A stretch of DNA of 64,000 nucleotides from Listeria aquatica FSL S10-1188. Lineage in GTDB: Bacteria; Bacillota; Bacilli; Lactobacillales; Listeriaceae. How positions within the stretch are numbered: the first letter of the stretch is position 1; each line of letters starts with the position of its first letter. The translations under genes and the position numbers were made by a program. The stretch lies in assembly GCF_000525795.1 (NCBI RefSeq), contig NZ_AOCG01000012.1:124001-188000 (forward strand), read 5' to 3'. The notes under the pieces are model-generated. The model was not told the origin of the DNA, made no database searches, and saw only the letters and a list, made by a program, of their open reading frames with translations. This document shows positions 50,168 through 62,198 of the stretch, piece after piece.

Positions 50168-51166
50168 ATGAATGTAACAATTTATGATGTAGCACGTGAA
50201 GCAAACGTTTCAATGGCAACAGTATCTCGAGTGGTAAATGGAAATCCAAATGTGAAGCCTGTTACACGTAAAAAGGTGTTGGATGTTATTAACCAACTAG
50301 GATATCGTCCGAATGCGGTAGCAAGAGGCCTTGCAAGCAAGCGGACCACAACTGTAGGAGTAATCATTCCGGATATTTCCAATGTATTCTATGCTGAGCT
50401 TGCTCGGGGAATTGAAGATATTGCAACCATGTATAAATATAATATTATTTTGAGTAGTTCAGATGAAAATGAAGACAAAGAGTTACAAGTGTTGAATACC
50501 CTGTTAGGTAAACAAGTAGATGGTATTATTTACATGGGCGAGAAAATTACAGGGCAACTACAAGAAGAATTTAATCGTTCTCCTGTTCCTGTTGTACTCG
50601 CTGGGGCAATTGATATGAAACAGAACTTAGCTTCAGTGAATATTGATTATTTAGAAGCAACGAAAGCAGCAGTAGAATTGTTTATTCAAAATGGACATAA
50701 ACAAATTGCTTTTGTAACAGGTTCACTTGAAGAGCCTGTAAATCGCGAATTAAAGTTAAAAGGCTATCAAGAAGCGCTTAAAAAAGCTGGTATTAGTTAC
50801 AATGAGAATTATGTCATTGAGGCAGATTATGATTACAATTCTGGAGTTCGCGCTTTTGAGCAACTCAATCAATTAGAAAAGCGCCCAAATGCTGTGATTG
50901 TTACAGATGATGAACTCGCAATTGGTATTTTAAATACAGCACTAGATGCAGGTGTTAAAGTTCCAGATGAATTAGAAATCATGACAAGCAATAATACCAA
51001 ATTAACACTTATGAGTCGTCCACAACTTTCCACTATTGTACAGCCGCTTTATGACATTGGAGCTGTAGCAATGCGTCTTTTGACGAAGTTGATGACAAGT
51101 GAAGAAGTTGAAGAAAAAACCGTTGTTCTTCCGCATAGTGAGAAACTTCGTGGTACGACGAAATAA
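50168..51166 (+). CDS. ccpA: Catabolite control protein A
   Basis: CcpA is the LacI-family master regulator of carbon catabolite control. It binds cre sites together with serine-phosphorylated HPr. The HTH is [22 protein letters not shown], with the hinge helix [12 protein letters not shown]. The periplasmic-binding-protein-like core follows ([22 protein letters not shown]). The length is 332 residues. A start at 50168 follows GGAGTGTGAG. Two cre-like sites near its promoter suggest self-regulation. The frame is intact. Confidence 0.96.
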   Translation: MNVTIYDVAREANVSMATVSRVVNGNPNVKPVTRKKVLDVINQLGYRPNAVARGLASKRTTTVGVIIPDISNVFYAELARGIEDIATMYKYNIILSSSDENEDKELQVLNTLLGKQVDGIIYMGEKITGQLQEEFNRSPVPVVLAGAIDMKQNLASVNIDYLEATKAAVELFIQNGHKQIAFVTGSLEEPVNRELKLKGYQEALKKAGISYNENYVIEADYDYNSGVRAFEQLNQLEKRPNAVIVTDDELAIGILNTALDAGVKVPDELEIMTSNNTKLTLMSRPQLSTIVQPLYDIGAVAMRLLTKLMTSEEVEEKTVVLPHSEKLRGTTK

Positions 51167-51174
51167 ATTGTAGC

Positions 51175-51204
51175 TTGACGAAAAGAAAAAGTCTATGCTA
51201 TAAA
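51175..51204 (+). promoter_or_regulatory. Sigma-A promoter of tyrS
   Basis: TTGACG and TATAAA are 18 bases apart, at the head of the T-box leader. Confidence 0.65.
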
Positions 51205-51224
51205 TAGATGATAGCTTAATAATG

Positions 51225-52736
<1,512 letters not shown>

Positions 52737-52738
<2 letters not shown>

Positions 52739-52781
52739 AAAAACAAGGAAACTGATTTCGACTCAGTTTCCTTGTTTTTTT
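52737..52781. terminator. Bidirectional terminator, tyrS and yxeA-like gene
   Basis: AAACAAGGAAACTGA and TCAGTTTCCTTGTTT form a perfect stem over a short loop, with A and T on the two sides. Confidence 0.9.
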
Positions 52782-52787
52782 AATGCA

Positions 52788-53154
52788 TTAATTTAATTGA
52801 CTTGCTGCCTTTTTAGGAAGTTCTTTTTTTGTAACTTCTTCATAAGAAGTCACGCCCTTATCTTTTTTATAGTAGATGTGGAGATAAGCTCCAATGCGCA
52901 AGTTTTTTTGAGCAGTAAACTTGAGCTGTTTGGTTTTACCGTTCTCATCATAGCCTGTTAATGAATATTCATAATCGGTAAAAGTTTCACCATCCGAAGC
53001 TTTTTCAGTTACCGGTTTACCTTTTTTTTTCAATGGCAACATAGTAATCCTCAGTCCCGATACGATTATAATTTGTAAAATAATAGCCAAGTGCAAATGC
53101 GAGTCCTAGGATGATGATGGCTACAATGATTATTACGGTAATCATTTTCTTCAT
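52788..53154 (-). CDS. YxeA family (DUF1093) secreted or membrane-anchored protein
   Basis: This is a protein of about 121 residues with an N-terminal hydrophobic helix (MITVIIIVAIIILGLAFALGYYF) and a small beta-rich extracytoplasmic domain. The pattern TEDYYVAIEKKGKPV, YSLTGYDENGKTKQLKFTAQKNLRIGAYLHIYYKKDKGVTSYEEV matches the YxeA/DUF1093 family. It lacks a lipobox Cys, so it is either anchored by the helix or secreted. The frame breaks near 53028 at nine T. Removing one gives AIEKKGKPVTEK. Function is unknown. Confidence 0.8.
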
Positions 53155-53270
53155 TGTTTTGCCTTCTTTCATTTATAAGATAATTATAGTATAAAGGGTT
53201 TTACAGATAAAATCCCGTGTTAGAGGTGACAAATCAGTGGTGTCAACTTACAAATTTGTCATTTAAAAAC

Positions 53271-53306
53271 GAAAAAGACTTTGCTATGAAAAGCAAAGTC
53301 TTTTTT
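53271..53306 (-). terminator. Terminator after rpsD
   Basis: AAAAGACTTTGCT and AGCAAAGTCTTTT form a long stem that ends the minus-strand transcript in T. Confidence 0.88.
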
Positions 53307-53322
53307 GAAACGATATGAAGAA

Positions 53323-53926
53323 TTAACGAGAATAAAATTCAACGATAAAGGCTTCATTAATTTCAGCAGCAAGTTCTGCACGTTCAGGAAGGCGGTTTAA
53401 AGAACCTTCAAGTTTGTCAGCGTCGAATGTCACGTATTCAGGCACAAAGCTTGATACTTCAAGACTTTCAGCGATAGACGAATTTTTAGAAGATTTTTCG
53501 CGAACAGAAACTACTTGGCCAACAGAAAGTTGGTAAGAAGGAATATCAACGCGTTTTCCATCTACTAAGATGTGACCATGGTTTACAAGTTGACGAGCAG
53601 CACGACGAGTGCGAGCAAGTCCCATACGGTAAACGACATTATCAAGACGTTGTTCAAGGAGAATCATGAAGTTTTCACCTTGTTTACCTTGAAGTTTTCC
53701 TGCTCTGTTGAACGTGTTTTTAAATTGACGTTCAGTTAGTCCGTACATATGACGCAATTTTTGCTTTTCAGCTTGTTGCAAACCATATTCAGACATTTTT
53801 TTTACGTTGATTAGGACCATGTTGTCCTGGAGCGTACGGACGACGCTCAATTTCTTTACCTGTTCCAGAAAGTGAAATCCCAAGACGACGGGAAACTTTC
53901 CAGCTTGGACCAGTATAACGAGCCAT
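53323..53926 (-). CDS. rpsD: 30S ribosomal protein S4
   Basis: S4 is a primary 16S rRNA-binding protein and translational regulator. It starts [25 protein letters not shown], continues [34 protein letters not shown] and ends with the S4 RNA-binding domain ([32 protein letters not shown]). The length of 200 residues is normal. ATG 53926 follows AAGGAGGAG. The frame breaks near 53798 at eight T on the plus strand. Removing one base gives PNQRKKMSEY. A broken S4 would be lethal, so this is strong evidence that the breaks in the window are read errors. Confidence 0.95.
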
Positions 53927-54114
53927 TAAGTGACTCCTCCTTTAATTTGTTTTTAGCATAAAAACAAACGAGCACGACGTAGAGAGAGGGCAGTTCACCT
54001 TTAAATATCTTCACCTTAGCAGCCGCAGGGTTACACAATATTCCACGACAAGAGTCGGGGGTGAACAACGATCTTTCTCCAGCATTCATACAAGCTGCGT
54101 TTTACACAAAGTCT
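53927..54114 (-). promoter_or_regulatory. Long rpsD leader, possible S4 autoregulatory RNA
   Basis: The rpsD transcript has about 185 untranslated bases with several short self-complementary segments. Firmicutes often carry an S4-binding leader here that represses rpsD. I cannot confirm the fold by eye. Confidence 0.5.
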
Positions 54115-54144
54115 AGTATAGTATAAAATTGCTTGATTTGTCAA
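54115..54144 (-). promoter_or_regulatory. Sigma-A promoter of rpsD
   Basis: On the minus strand a perfect TTGACA (54144-54139) and TATACT (54120-54115) are 18 bases apart. The -35 overlaps the stop codon of the upstream gene. Confidence 0.75.
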
Positions 54145-54630
54145 TGAATTTCAGTAAGAAGAGCTTCGCAAATTTGTTCCAAATATAACTTGTCTGTTTC
54201 ATCAAACCGGCTGATGTTTGGGCTATCGATATCAAGAACTCCGATAAGCTTTCCTTCTAAAACAAGGGGGACGACAATTTCAGAACGACTTTGTGCGTCA
54301 CAAGCTATATGTCCTGGAAAAGCATTAACATCTTGAACGATGTAAGTTTTTTGATCTTTTGCAGCATTCCCGCAAACACCTTTACCAAGCGGAATGCGTA
54401 TGCAAGCGGGTAGCCCTTGAAAGGGACCGAGAACAAGTTCATCCTGTTCTTGTTCAAATAGATAAAAGCCTACCCAATTAATTTGATCAAGCGCTTGATT
54501 TAAAAGTGCCGAGAGATTGCTTAAATTGGCGATAAGGTTTTTTTTCTCCGCTAATCAAAGCTTTTGCTTGCTTTAAGCAAAGAGTATAAATTTCTTCTTT
54601 TGTCCCTTGAAATTTTGGAATTTCAATCAC
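54141..54630 (-). CDS. Free methionine-(R)-sulfoxide reductase (GAF domain)
   Basis: This is a GAF-domain protein of about 162 residues. The three family cysteines appear in LPACIRIPLGKGVCGNAA and GHIACDAQSRSEIVVPL, with the VLDIDSP motif following. fRMsr enzymes reduce free methionine-R-sulfoxide with thioredoxin and protect against oxidation. I chose GTG at 54630 (MIEIPKFQGTKEEIYTLCLK). The ribosome site is weak. The frame breaks near 54543 at eight T. Removing one gives SGEKNLIANLSNL. It lies directly upstream of rpsD but is separated from it by the rpsD promoter. Confidence 0.82.
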
Positions 54631-54876
54631 TTTTACAACACCACTTTCGTATAAAAATAAGTGCTCAAATTATAGCATATTCTGAGTCTGACTAACAGTT
54701 CAAAAACTTTTTTTCATTTTTATGAGACAAGAGAAGTAAAATTCTATAAATCGTGGTAAAATAGACCATGTGTATTGTGTACATGTACCGATAAAATATA
54801 AAAGAGGGCTTTATCTATTTTTATTAAAGAAAAAGACACTAGTTGGATCGGTAATAAGCAGATGGGAGGATTTTGA

Positions 54877-56589
54877 ATGTTTTATTATATTTTAATCGGT
54901 TTTATCGTGGTGATCATCGCCCTTTTTGGTACCGGATATTGGCTGAAAAAGAAACATTCGACGAGGATTGGGGAACTAGAAGCAAAGTGTGAGCACTTGC
55001 GTGATCTTCCGGTGATCGATGAACTTTCGAAAGTAAAAAAATTAAAGTTGACTGGACAAACGGAAAAATTGTTCGAGTCATGGCGCAGTTCTTGGGACGA
55101 AATCTCGACCAAATTATTTCCAGATGTAGAAGAAGTGCTTTTAAACGCAGAAATGAACATCAATCACTACCGATTTGGTTCAGCTACTCAAGATGAGAAT
55201 GATTTAGAACAAATGCTTGTCACGATTGAAAATCAAATTAATCAAATCTTGAATGGGCTGCGAGAGCTTTTAGCCAGTGAAGAAAAAAAATGCGCTTGAA
55301 AGCCGTGCAACTAAAGAAAAACTTGCCGAACTACGACGCTTCATCTTGACACATGGGTTCAAACTTGGAAAGGCTCAAAATGCCTTTGAAAAGGAACTTG
55401 ATGAAATTCAGGCAGAAATCAATCAGTATGATACACTAACAGATCAAGGAGATCACCTTGAAGCACGTGAAGTGATTCTAGCAACGAAAATAAAAATCAC
55501 TTCACTAGATGAAGAAATGGAACGGACGCCAAAACTTCTGCATGAAGCTGAAAATACGGTGCCAAGTGAACTTGTAAAACTTGAAGCTGGTTACGCAGAA
55601 ATGCTTGCAGAGGGCTACTACTTAGAACAACTTGGCATTCAAAAAGAAATGGAACGACTGAAAAAACAAATAGATAAGATTAAAGAAAAGCTTTCTCAAC
55701 GCGAAATTGATGCTGCTGAGTCTTTGATTCATGAAGTAAAAGTCGAAACAGATTTGCTCTATGATACGTTAGAAGGTGAAGTGCACGCTCGGTCATTTAT
55801 TCTTGAAAATAAAGAAAAAATTGCTGAAAAACTCGAAAAGCAAGAACAAGTTTCGGAAAAAACTTTCTGAGCAAATTGCGGAAGTTAAAGGGACTTATCA
55901 TATTTCTGAAGAAGAACTTGCGGCTTATTTAAAAAACACAAGCCTCTCTCGCAGAACAAAAGGAAAACTTCGCCCGTGTTAGTGCTTTACAAAAAGAAGC
56001 GGCTATTGCATATTCAGCTATGCAAGACACCCTTCGTGAAATTGAAGCAGAACTTGCTGAAATTGCTGAAAAACAAGATGCGATTGGGGAAGATTTGCGT
56101 TCACTTCGTAAAGACGAGCTAGAAGCACGAGAAGATGCGGACGAAATGAAACGCATTTGTAATCAAATCGAGCGGAATTTATCACGTGCGCGTCTACCTG
56201 GGATTCCTGAAGAGTTTGCTTCATTACAAGAGCATTTCTTAAACTCGGTAGAAAATATGGAACAGTCTCTTGTCGAACGACCTCTGAATATTAAGTCTGT
56301 CGCGAAAAATCGGCAAATCGCTAAAGAGGATTTGGCACATTTACAAGAAAAAGCAGAGGATATTTTAGAGAATGCTAAATTTCTTGAGGCGGTGGTTCAG
56401 TACTCGAACCGCTACCGGATGGACTACCCTGAGCTTGCAGAAAGCTTAAATAAAGCTGAACGACACTTTTATGGAGATTATAACTATAAAAAAGCATTAG
56501 AAATTGCAGTTACTGCACTTGAAAAGGTAGAACCTAGTGCATTTAAAAAGATCGAAAAGGCATTTGAGCAAACAAGTGAGCATGAATAA
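54877..56589 (+). CDS. ezrA: Septation ring formation regulator EzrA
   Basis: EzrA is a membrane-anchored inhibitor and organiser of FtsZ rings. It has one N-terminal membrane helix (YYILIGFIVVIIALFGTGYWL) and then a spectrin-like, highly helical cytoplasmic body of about 540 residues. The typical KCEHLRDLPVIDELSKVKKLKLTGQT segment is present. Three breaks lie near 55286 (eight A), 55862 and 55935 (six A each). Repair yields ASEEKNALESRATKEKLA and KKLSEQIAEVKGTYHISEEEL and a length of about 569 residues. ATG 54877 follows GGGAGG. It looks monocistronic. Confidence 0.93.
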
Positions 56590-56595
56590 GAATGG

Positions 56596-56628
56596 CGCAG
56601 GTTAATCAAAAACCTGCGTCCTTCTTTT
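56596..56628 (+). terminator. Terminator after ezrA
   Basis: CGCAGGTT pairs with AACCTGCG over a short A-rich loop, followed by T/C. Confidence 0.8.
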
Positions 56629-56688
56629 GCGTGCTTGACAGCTTATGTTAAAATAGGAAAGGTAAGTTTTAGGAGGCGGCTTTGAAAC

Positions 56689-57823
56689 ATGATTTATTTA
56701 GATAATAGTGCGACAACAAAACCTTATTCTGTTGTTTTAGAAACCTATACAAAAGTAGCAAGCCGCTATTTTGCGAATCCTTCTTCGCTACACGCTTTTG
56801 GTCAAAAGGTTCGAGAACTCCATGAAGAAGCGCGAAAACAAATAGCTCAGTTGCTAGGTGTACACAGTGATGAACTTATTTTTACGTCAGGTGGAACGGA
56901 AAGTAATAATTTGGCACTCAAAGGAATAGCCCATCGTTATAAAAACCGGGGAAGACATTTAATTACAACTCAGGTGGAACATCCTTCTGTTAAAGAGGTT
57001 ATGGGGGAACTGGAAAAAGAAGGCTTTACTGTTACCTATCTTCCTGTTGATGAACAGGGGGTCATTCGGGTGAGTGATTTTGAACATGCTTTACGTGAAG
57101 ATACGATTCTTGTTTCGGTGATGCATGTTAATAATGAAGTAGGGAGCATTCAGCCTATCCAAGAAATTAGTAACCGATTAAGCAAGCACCAAGCTTTTTT
57201 TTCATGTGGATAATATTCAAGGAATGGGAATGTGTGAGCTTGATTTAAATGGCATCGATTTATTGTCGGTTTCGTCGCACAAGTTACACGGATTATGTGG
57301 CACGGGACTGCTTTATAAGAAAAAAGGGATCGAGCTTCATTCTGAAATGTTAGGTGGTGGGCAAGAAGGAGGAATTCGTAGCGGGACTGAAAATACTGCA
57401 GGAGCGGTTGCTTTTGCAAAAGCACTTCGTCTTGTGCTCACTGAAAAAGAAAATAAACTTAAAGATGTGCTTGCCATTCGAGACTATTTATTGCAAGAAC
57501 TAAGCCAAATTGAGGGAATTCATGTGCACTCTAAGAAAGCTTGCATGGCTCCCCATATTCTTTGTCTCTCTGCTAGGGGACACAGAGGGGAAGTGCTCGT
57601 CCATGCTCTTGAGCAAAAGGGAATTTTTGTTTCCACAACAAGCGCCTGTTCATCAAAAGCGAAATTGGCAAGTAGCACTTTAAAAGCTATGGGCGTTTCT
57701 GATGAAGAGGCAACAGGTGCAATCCGGATTAGTTTGGGCTATGAAAACACTGATGCTGAAGCAGAGCAGTTTATCGTAGCTTTTCGAGAAGTACTAGAAA
57801 AAATAAACGAAGTGGTGAAATAA
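56689..57823 (+). CDS. nifZ: Cysteine desulfurase (NifZ/IscS family)
   Basis: This PLP enzyme takes sulfur from cysteine for tRNA 4-thiouridine, acting with ThiI. The PLP site is SSHKLHGLCG. The catalytic Cys lies in STTSACSSK. NNEVGSIQPI and the C-terminal GAIRISLGYENT motif are typical. The frame breaks near 57198 at eight T. Removing one gives HQAFFHVDNIQGMG. The repaired length is about 377 residues. It is followed immediately by thiI (one-base gap), the conserved Bacillus and Listeria pairing. Confidence 0.93.
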
Positions 57824-59035
57824 TTGGAATTTGAACGCATTTTAATTCGCTATGGTGAATTATCAACAAAAGGAAAAAATCGCAAACAATTTGTAGCACG
57901 GCTTGCAGCTAATGTAAGACGTGTTGTTAAGGATATGCCAGATATAACTGTTTACGGAGAGCGTGACCGGATGCAGTTGTTTTTGAACGGGGCTCCTGTT
58001 CAACCCGTTTTAGACCGGTTAAAATCTATTTTTGGCATTCAATCTTTTAGTCCGGTTATCAAAACAGCGCTAGACGTTGAAGAAGTGAAAGAAGCTGCTT
58101 TTCAACTTGTGAATGACACTCATCAGCCTGGTGGTACTTTCAAAGTGGCTGCAAGGCGTGGGTATCGAGATTTTCCGCTTGATTCAAATGAATTGAATCA
58201 AGAAATTGGAGCAGCCGTTTTACGACGAATCCCTGATCTTGCCGTCAATGTAAAACAGCCAGATATCAAACTGAATGTTGAAGTGCGTGCAGACGGCGTT
58301 TTTCTTTCTTCACAGATCATTCAAGGCGCTGGGGGGCTGCCTGTTAGTTCGTCAGGAAAGGCTATGCTCATGCTATCTGGAGGAATTGATAGTCCAGTAG
58401 CTGGTTATTTAGCAATGAAGCGAGGCGTTGAGGTGGAAGCCGTCCATTTTCATAGTCCGCCTTACACGAGTGAACAAGCTAAACAAAAAGCGATTGATCT
58501 GACACGAAAAATCGCTAAATATAGTGGTCAAATACAGATGCATGTAGTACCATTTACTGAAATTCAAGAGATGATAAAAAAACAAATTCCAGAAGGATAT
58601 GTCATGACAGTAACAAGACGGCTTATGCTTCAAATTACTGAGGAACTTCGCAAGAAAAGAAACGGACTTGCTATTGTAAACGGGGAGAGTCTTGGACAGG
58701 TTGCTAGTCAAACACTTGAAAGCATGATCGCGATCAATGATGTCACAACGACGCCTATTATTCGTCCTGTTGTGACAATGGATAAAAATGAAATCATCGA
58801 TATTGCGAAATCCATCGATACTTTTGAACTTTCTATCCAACCTTTTGAAGATTGTTGCACGATTTTCACACCTGCATCTCCAAAAACTAAGCCTAAACTC
58901 GACAAGGTCAAATACTATGAAAGTTTTATCGATTTTTCAAGTTTGATTGAGAAAGCCTTACAAAAAGTTGAAACGTTTTCTGTAGATGTAACTCAAGAAC
59001 AAACAATAAAGGATGAGTTCAAAGACTTATTTTAA
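57824..59035 (+). CDS. thiI: tRNA 4-thiouridine synthase ThiI
   Basis: ThiI adenylates U8 of tRNA and adds sulfur. An N-terminal ferredoxin-like and THUMP domain (YGELSTKGKNRKQFV, LPVSSSGKAMLML) precedes the PP-loop LSGGIDSPVAGYLAMKRG. At 403 residues it lacks the C-terminal rhodanese domain of E. coli ThiI, as is normal in Firmicutes, where NifZ supplies the sulfur. The TTG start at 57824 lies directly after nifZ. The frame is intact. Confidence 0.95.
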   Translation: MEFERILIRYGELSTKGKNRKQFVARLAANVRRVVKDMPDITVYGERDRMQLFLNGAPVQPVLDRLKSIFGIQSFSPVIKTALDVEEVKEAAFQLVNDTHQPGGTFKVAARRGYRDFPLDSNELNQEIGAAVLRRIPDLAVNVKQPDIKLNVEVRADGVFLSSQIIQGAGGLPVSSSGKAMLMLSGGIDSPVAGYLAMKRGVEVEAVHFHSPPYTSEQAKQKAIDLTRKIAKYSGQIQMHVVPFTEIQEMIKKQIPEGYVMTVTRRLMLQITEELRKKRNGLAIVNGESLGQVASQTLESMIAINDVTTTPIIRPVVTMDKNEIIDIAKSIDTFELSIQPFEDCCTIFTPASPKTKPKLDKVKYYESFIDFSSLIEKALQKVETFSVDVTQEQTIKDEFKDLF

Positions 59036-59054
59036 TCCAGAAAGAGAGACGAAA

Positions 59055-59499
59055 ATGGAAAAATTAAAGCAGTGGTTAATTAACACATTTCCTTGGTACA
59101 CAGAAAATTTACACAGTATTTTAATGTACCTTGTTATGGGCGGAATCACAACTCTGATCAATATTGTAAGTTTCTTGGTTTTTTGCGTCCTTTTTAAACT
59201 GGGACTACCGAGTTGCAAATACGATTGCATGGATTTTATCGGTGCTGTTTGCCTATCTAACTAATAAAAAATATGTGTTTGAAAGTTATACTCCCACTTG
59301 GAAAGATAAATTAAGAGAGGCGAGTTCATTTTTCGGGTTCAGATTCTTGACTTATTTGATCGATATGCTCATGATGGTAGTCTTCATCAGCATGATGCAC
59401 ATCAATGAAACTTGGTCGAAAATCTGGGTCAATGTGATTGTCCTTGTTTTGAATTATGTGTTCAGTAAATGGATCATTTTTAAAATCCAAAAAAAATAA
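59055..59499 (+). CDS. GtrA-like membrane protein
   Basis: This is a 147-residue protein with four hydrophobic segments of the GtrA/DPMS family: YLVMGGITTLINIVSFLVF, then ANTIAWILSVLFAYLTNKKYVFES and later helices, ending WIIFKIQKK. Family members move or organise lipid-linked sugars for wall or exopolysaccharide decoration. The frame breaks near 59180 (a T run). Removing one T gives FLVFASFLNWDYRVAN. It begins 19 bases after thiI. In L. monocytogenes this position next to thiI holds arg genes as I recall. Confidence 0.82.
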
Positions 59500-59520
59500 T
59501 ATCTTGAATTTTTGCTTGTA

Positions 59521-59558
59521 AAAAACTCGAAGTCATTTGATTATGACTTCGAGTTTTT
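59521..59558. terminator. Bidirectional terminator, gtrA and nadK
   Basis: AACTCGAAGTCAT and ATGACTTCGAGTT form a perfect stem over TTGATT, with A and T on the outer sides. Confidence 0.9.
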
Positions 59559-59561
59559 CAT

Positions 59562-60363
59562 TTAAAGGAAATTTCGTTTTACTTTATCCCAGAAGGAATT
59601 ATCAGGTAGTTTAATAATATTGATGAAGCGATCGCCTACTTCGAGATGAATGTCGTGCACATGCTGGATACTTAACGCTTCACTGTCCATTCCGATGAGC
59701 GGGAATTCATTATTTTCATCCGATCCAATTTTAATATGGAGCTTTCGTTTTGGACTTAAAACAAAAGAAGAGCCAAGCGTTCGAAACCGATTATTGTTTA
59801 AGGAAGCTAGTTCACTGACCTGCATGGATGGAAGCAAAGGATCGATGATTGCTCCGTTTACTGATTTATTATAGGCTGTGCTCCCTGTTGGAGTGGCGAT
59901 CACCATGCCATCACCCCTGAAAGTTTCGAAATGTCGCTCATTGATGAAAATATCCATTGTAAGGGTTCGAATGATAGAAGAACGAATATTAAATTCATTC
60001 AGCACATAAAAAGCCTTGGTATTGTTCACTGTACCATAAATTGTTGGATAACGCCTAACGAGCCAGCGTTCTTCAGATGCCGCTTTCATAATTTCTTCTA
60101 GCTGATGAATGTGAAAATCACAATATTGTCCAAGTTGCTCAGTCAAGGCAATCCCAGCGTATAAACAGTCTTGACGAAAATGTGTTTCTCGAACGGATTT
60201 TAAAAATGCACCATCTCCACCAATGCTAATGATTACTGTAGCTTTGGTATAATCTTCCGTAAGTTGATACCCGTAATCAACCGCTAATTTTTTTGAGGTC
60301 TCTAGCGATTTGATGAAGTTCTTCCGTTTTACGATATGAAAAATGAAAAATTTGTTTGGACAT
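59562..60363 (-). CDS. nadK: NAD kinase
   Basis: NAD kinase makes NADP from NAD and ATP. GGDGAFL is the glycine-rich ATP motif. The catalytic NEF and ATPTGSTAYNKS segments are complete, and ISPLLP-like and FVLSPKRKL sequences follow. The frame breaks near 60288: removing one A from a run of seven gives ARDLKKLAVDYG. The repaired protein has 266 residues and starts at ATG 60363 (MSKQIFHFSYRKTEELHQ) after AAAGGAGG. Listeria and Bacillus carry two NAD kinases. Which one this is I infer only from position. Confidence 0.92.
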
Positions 60364-60514
60364 TTGGAGCTCCTCCTTTATTGAAAGCCTTTCTTTAATT
60401 TTAACATGCTTTTTACAAATTTACCTTTCAAATCATTGAGGCAGAATGTTCGCTTTCAGTGCGGTTTTTTTCTACAATGGAGAAGGAAAAGATTTTTTGG
60501 AGGAGGAGAATGGC

Positions 60515-61012
60515 ATGGCTAATGTTACTTTTAAAGGTGAAAAAATGACGCTTCTTGGAACAGAACAAAAAATGGGAAATCAAGCACCGGATTTTACGGT
60601 TTTGAATAATGATCTTGAGCCAGTTTCTCTGCATGATTATGATGGAAAGATCCGTATTTTAAGTGTCGTTCCTTCGATTGATACAAGTGTTTGTTCCGCG
60701 CAAACTAGACGATTTAATGAAGAAGCCGGGGGACTACCCAATACAGTTGTTTTGACTATTTCGGTTGATCTACCTTTTGCGCAAAAAAATTGGTGTGCTG
60801 CTTCTGGTCTTGACCACGTTATTACACTTTCTGATCACAAAGATCTTTCGTTTGGGAAAGCTTATGGTGTTGTCATGGAAGAATTGAGGTTGCTTGCACG
60901 CTCTGTCTTTGTTGTGAATGCAGCGGGTGAAATCGTTTACGCTGAATACGTAAGTGAAGGGACAAATCATCCTGACTACGAAAAAGCAATTGAAGCTGCT
61001 AAAAAGGCTTAA
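60515..61012 (+). CDS. tpx: Thiol peroxidase
   Basis: This is an atypical 2-Cys peroxiredoxin that reduces hydroperoxides with thioredoxin. The peroxidatic Cys lies in [14 protein letters not shown], the resolving Cys in [11 protein letters not shown]. The length of 165 residues is normal. I chose the ATG at 60515 ([10 protein letters not shown]) because GGAGGAGGAG lies upstream. An in-frame upstream start at 60446 has no support. It is divergent from nadK and ends with its own terminator. The frame is intact. Confidence 0.95.
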   Translation: MANVTFKGEKMTLLGTEQKMGNQAPDFTVLNNDLEPVSLHDYDGKIRILSVVPSIDTSVCSAQTRRFNEEAGGLPNTVVLTISVDLPFAQKNWCAASGLDHVITLSDHKDLSFGKAYGVVMEELRLLARSVFVVNAAGEIVYAEYVSEGTNHPDYEKAIEAAKKA

Positions 61013-61018
61013 TTATAG

Positions 61019-61053
61019 AAAAAAGCTTCTCGTTTTTAACGGGAAGCTTTTTT
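61019..61053 (+). terminator. Terminator after tpx
   Basis: AAAAAGCTTCTCGT pairs with ACGGGAAGCTTTTT with one G-T pair, followed by T. Confidence 0.88.
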
Positions 61054-61179
61054 CTGTATTATTTTTTTAGAAAAACTGTACTATAAAAGAGGTGCTTTTT
61101 TAAGAAAAAGCTTTCAAGGTATGTGGAAATACGTTATAATAATTTTGGTGTTAAATGATGAAAATTCGAGGTGTTCGCT

Positions 61180-62190
61180 TTGGCTAACGAAACAACCACA
61201 AAAGTTTTTCAAGTTCTTGATGAAACAGCGATCATTTTACAAAATGCTCTTGAAATGAGTTATTTAGAAGCTGTTTACGAAACAAGTGAAAACCTTTTTC
61301 AAAATGAAGTACTACAACAAGATGAGCTAACAGAAGAGCAAGTAGCGAATTTAGCTGAAAAGTACCATTCACTCAACTTGGAAGATTATTCTTCTGAAGA
61401 AATTCGAAAGGGGTTTCAGCTGGCGCTCTTAAAAGGTATGAAGCATGGCATTCAAATGAATCACCAAATGACGCCTGATTCAATCGGCTTCATTTTGGCT
61501 TATTTGGTGGAAAAAGCATTAGAAGGACAGAAACAAATCGCATTACTAGATCCTGCTGTTGGCACGGGAAACTTACTAACAACGGTCATCAATCAACTTA
61601 AACTGCGTGGCGGTGCTGAAATTAAAGCAACTGGCATAGAAGTTGATGACTTGCTAATTTCTCTTGCTTTTGTTGGTTCAGATCTCGAAAAAGTAGATAT
61701 GACACTTCTTCACCAAGATGGTCTTGCTAATTTGCTGGTTGATCCAGTTGATGCCGTTGTAAGCGATTTGCCGGTCGGCTATTATCCGAACGATGAACGT
61801 GCAGAAGCATTTGAACTGAGACAGGAAAGCGGGCATTCCTTCGCACACTTTTTGTTTATCGAGCAAGGCTTACGTTATACTAGACCAGGGGGCTATTTAT
61901 TTTTCATAGTTCCAGAAAATATGTTTGCAACAGATGACTTTGCTAAGTTGGACCGATTTATAAAAAAACATGGTTTCTTAGAAGGAATCATCAAATTACC
62001 AGAAAGTCTATTTCAAACTGAAAATGCAAGAAAAAGCATCTTGATTTTGCAAAAAGCTGGAGAAGGAGTACGTGCACCGAAAGAAGTGTTGCTAGCTAAT
62101 TTAACCTCACTCTCAGATCCGCGATCGACAGCGCCAATTTTGGCACAAATTGAAAAATGGTTTCAAGAGAACAAACAAGAAGGGAATTGA
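61180..62190 (+). CDS. ytxK: Class I SAM-dependent methyltransferase YtxK
   Basis: This is a 336-residue adenine-methyltransferase-like protein. SAM motif I is [15 protein letters not shown]. Motif IV reads SDLPVGYYP in place of the canonical N/DPPY, and PENMF and [18 protein letters not shown] match the N-6 DNA methylase fold. No DNA specificity domain or restriction gene is near. The TTG start at 61180 follows GAGGTG. It ends eight bases before ackA, as in Bacillus, so it is probably cotranscribed. The frame is intact. Confidence 0.88.
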   Translation: MANETTTKVFQVLDETAIILQNALEMSYLEAVYETSENLFQNEVLQQDELTEEQVANLAEKYHSLNLEDYSSEEIRKGFQLALLKGMKHGIQMNHQMTPDSIGFILAYLVEKALEGQKQIALLDPAVGTGNLLTTVINQLKLRGGAEIKATGIEVDDLLISLAFVGSDLEKVDMTLLHQDGLANLLVDPVDAVVSDLPVGYYPNDERAEAFELRQESGHSFAHFLFIEQGLRYTRPGGYLFFIVPENMFATDDFAKLDRFIKKHGFLEGIIKLPESLFQTENARKSILILQKAGEGVRAPKEVLLANLTSLSDPRSTAPILAQIEKWFQENKQEGN

Positions 62191-62198
62191 AAAAAACA

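Noticed and set aside
53856-54089. Minus-strand ORF spanning the rpsD leader and start
   Set aside because: It overlaps rpsD in another frame and exists only because of the leader sequence. It has no start signals.
61180-62190. YtxK as a restriction-modification methylase
   Set aside because: No specificity or nuclease gene is nearby, motif IV is altered, and the gene is the conserved neighbour of ackA.
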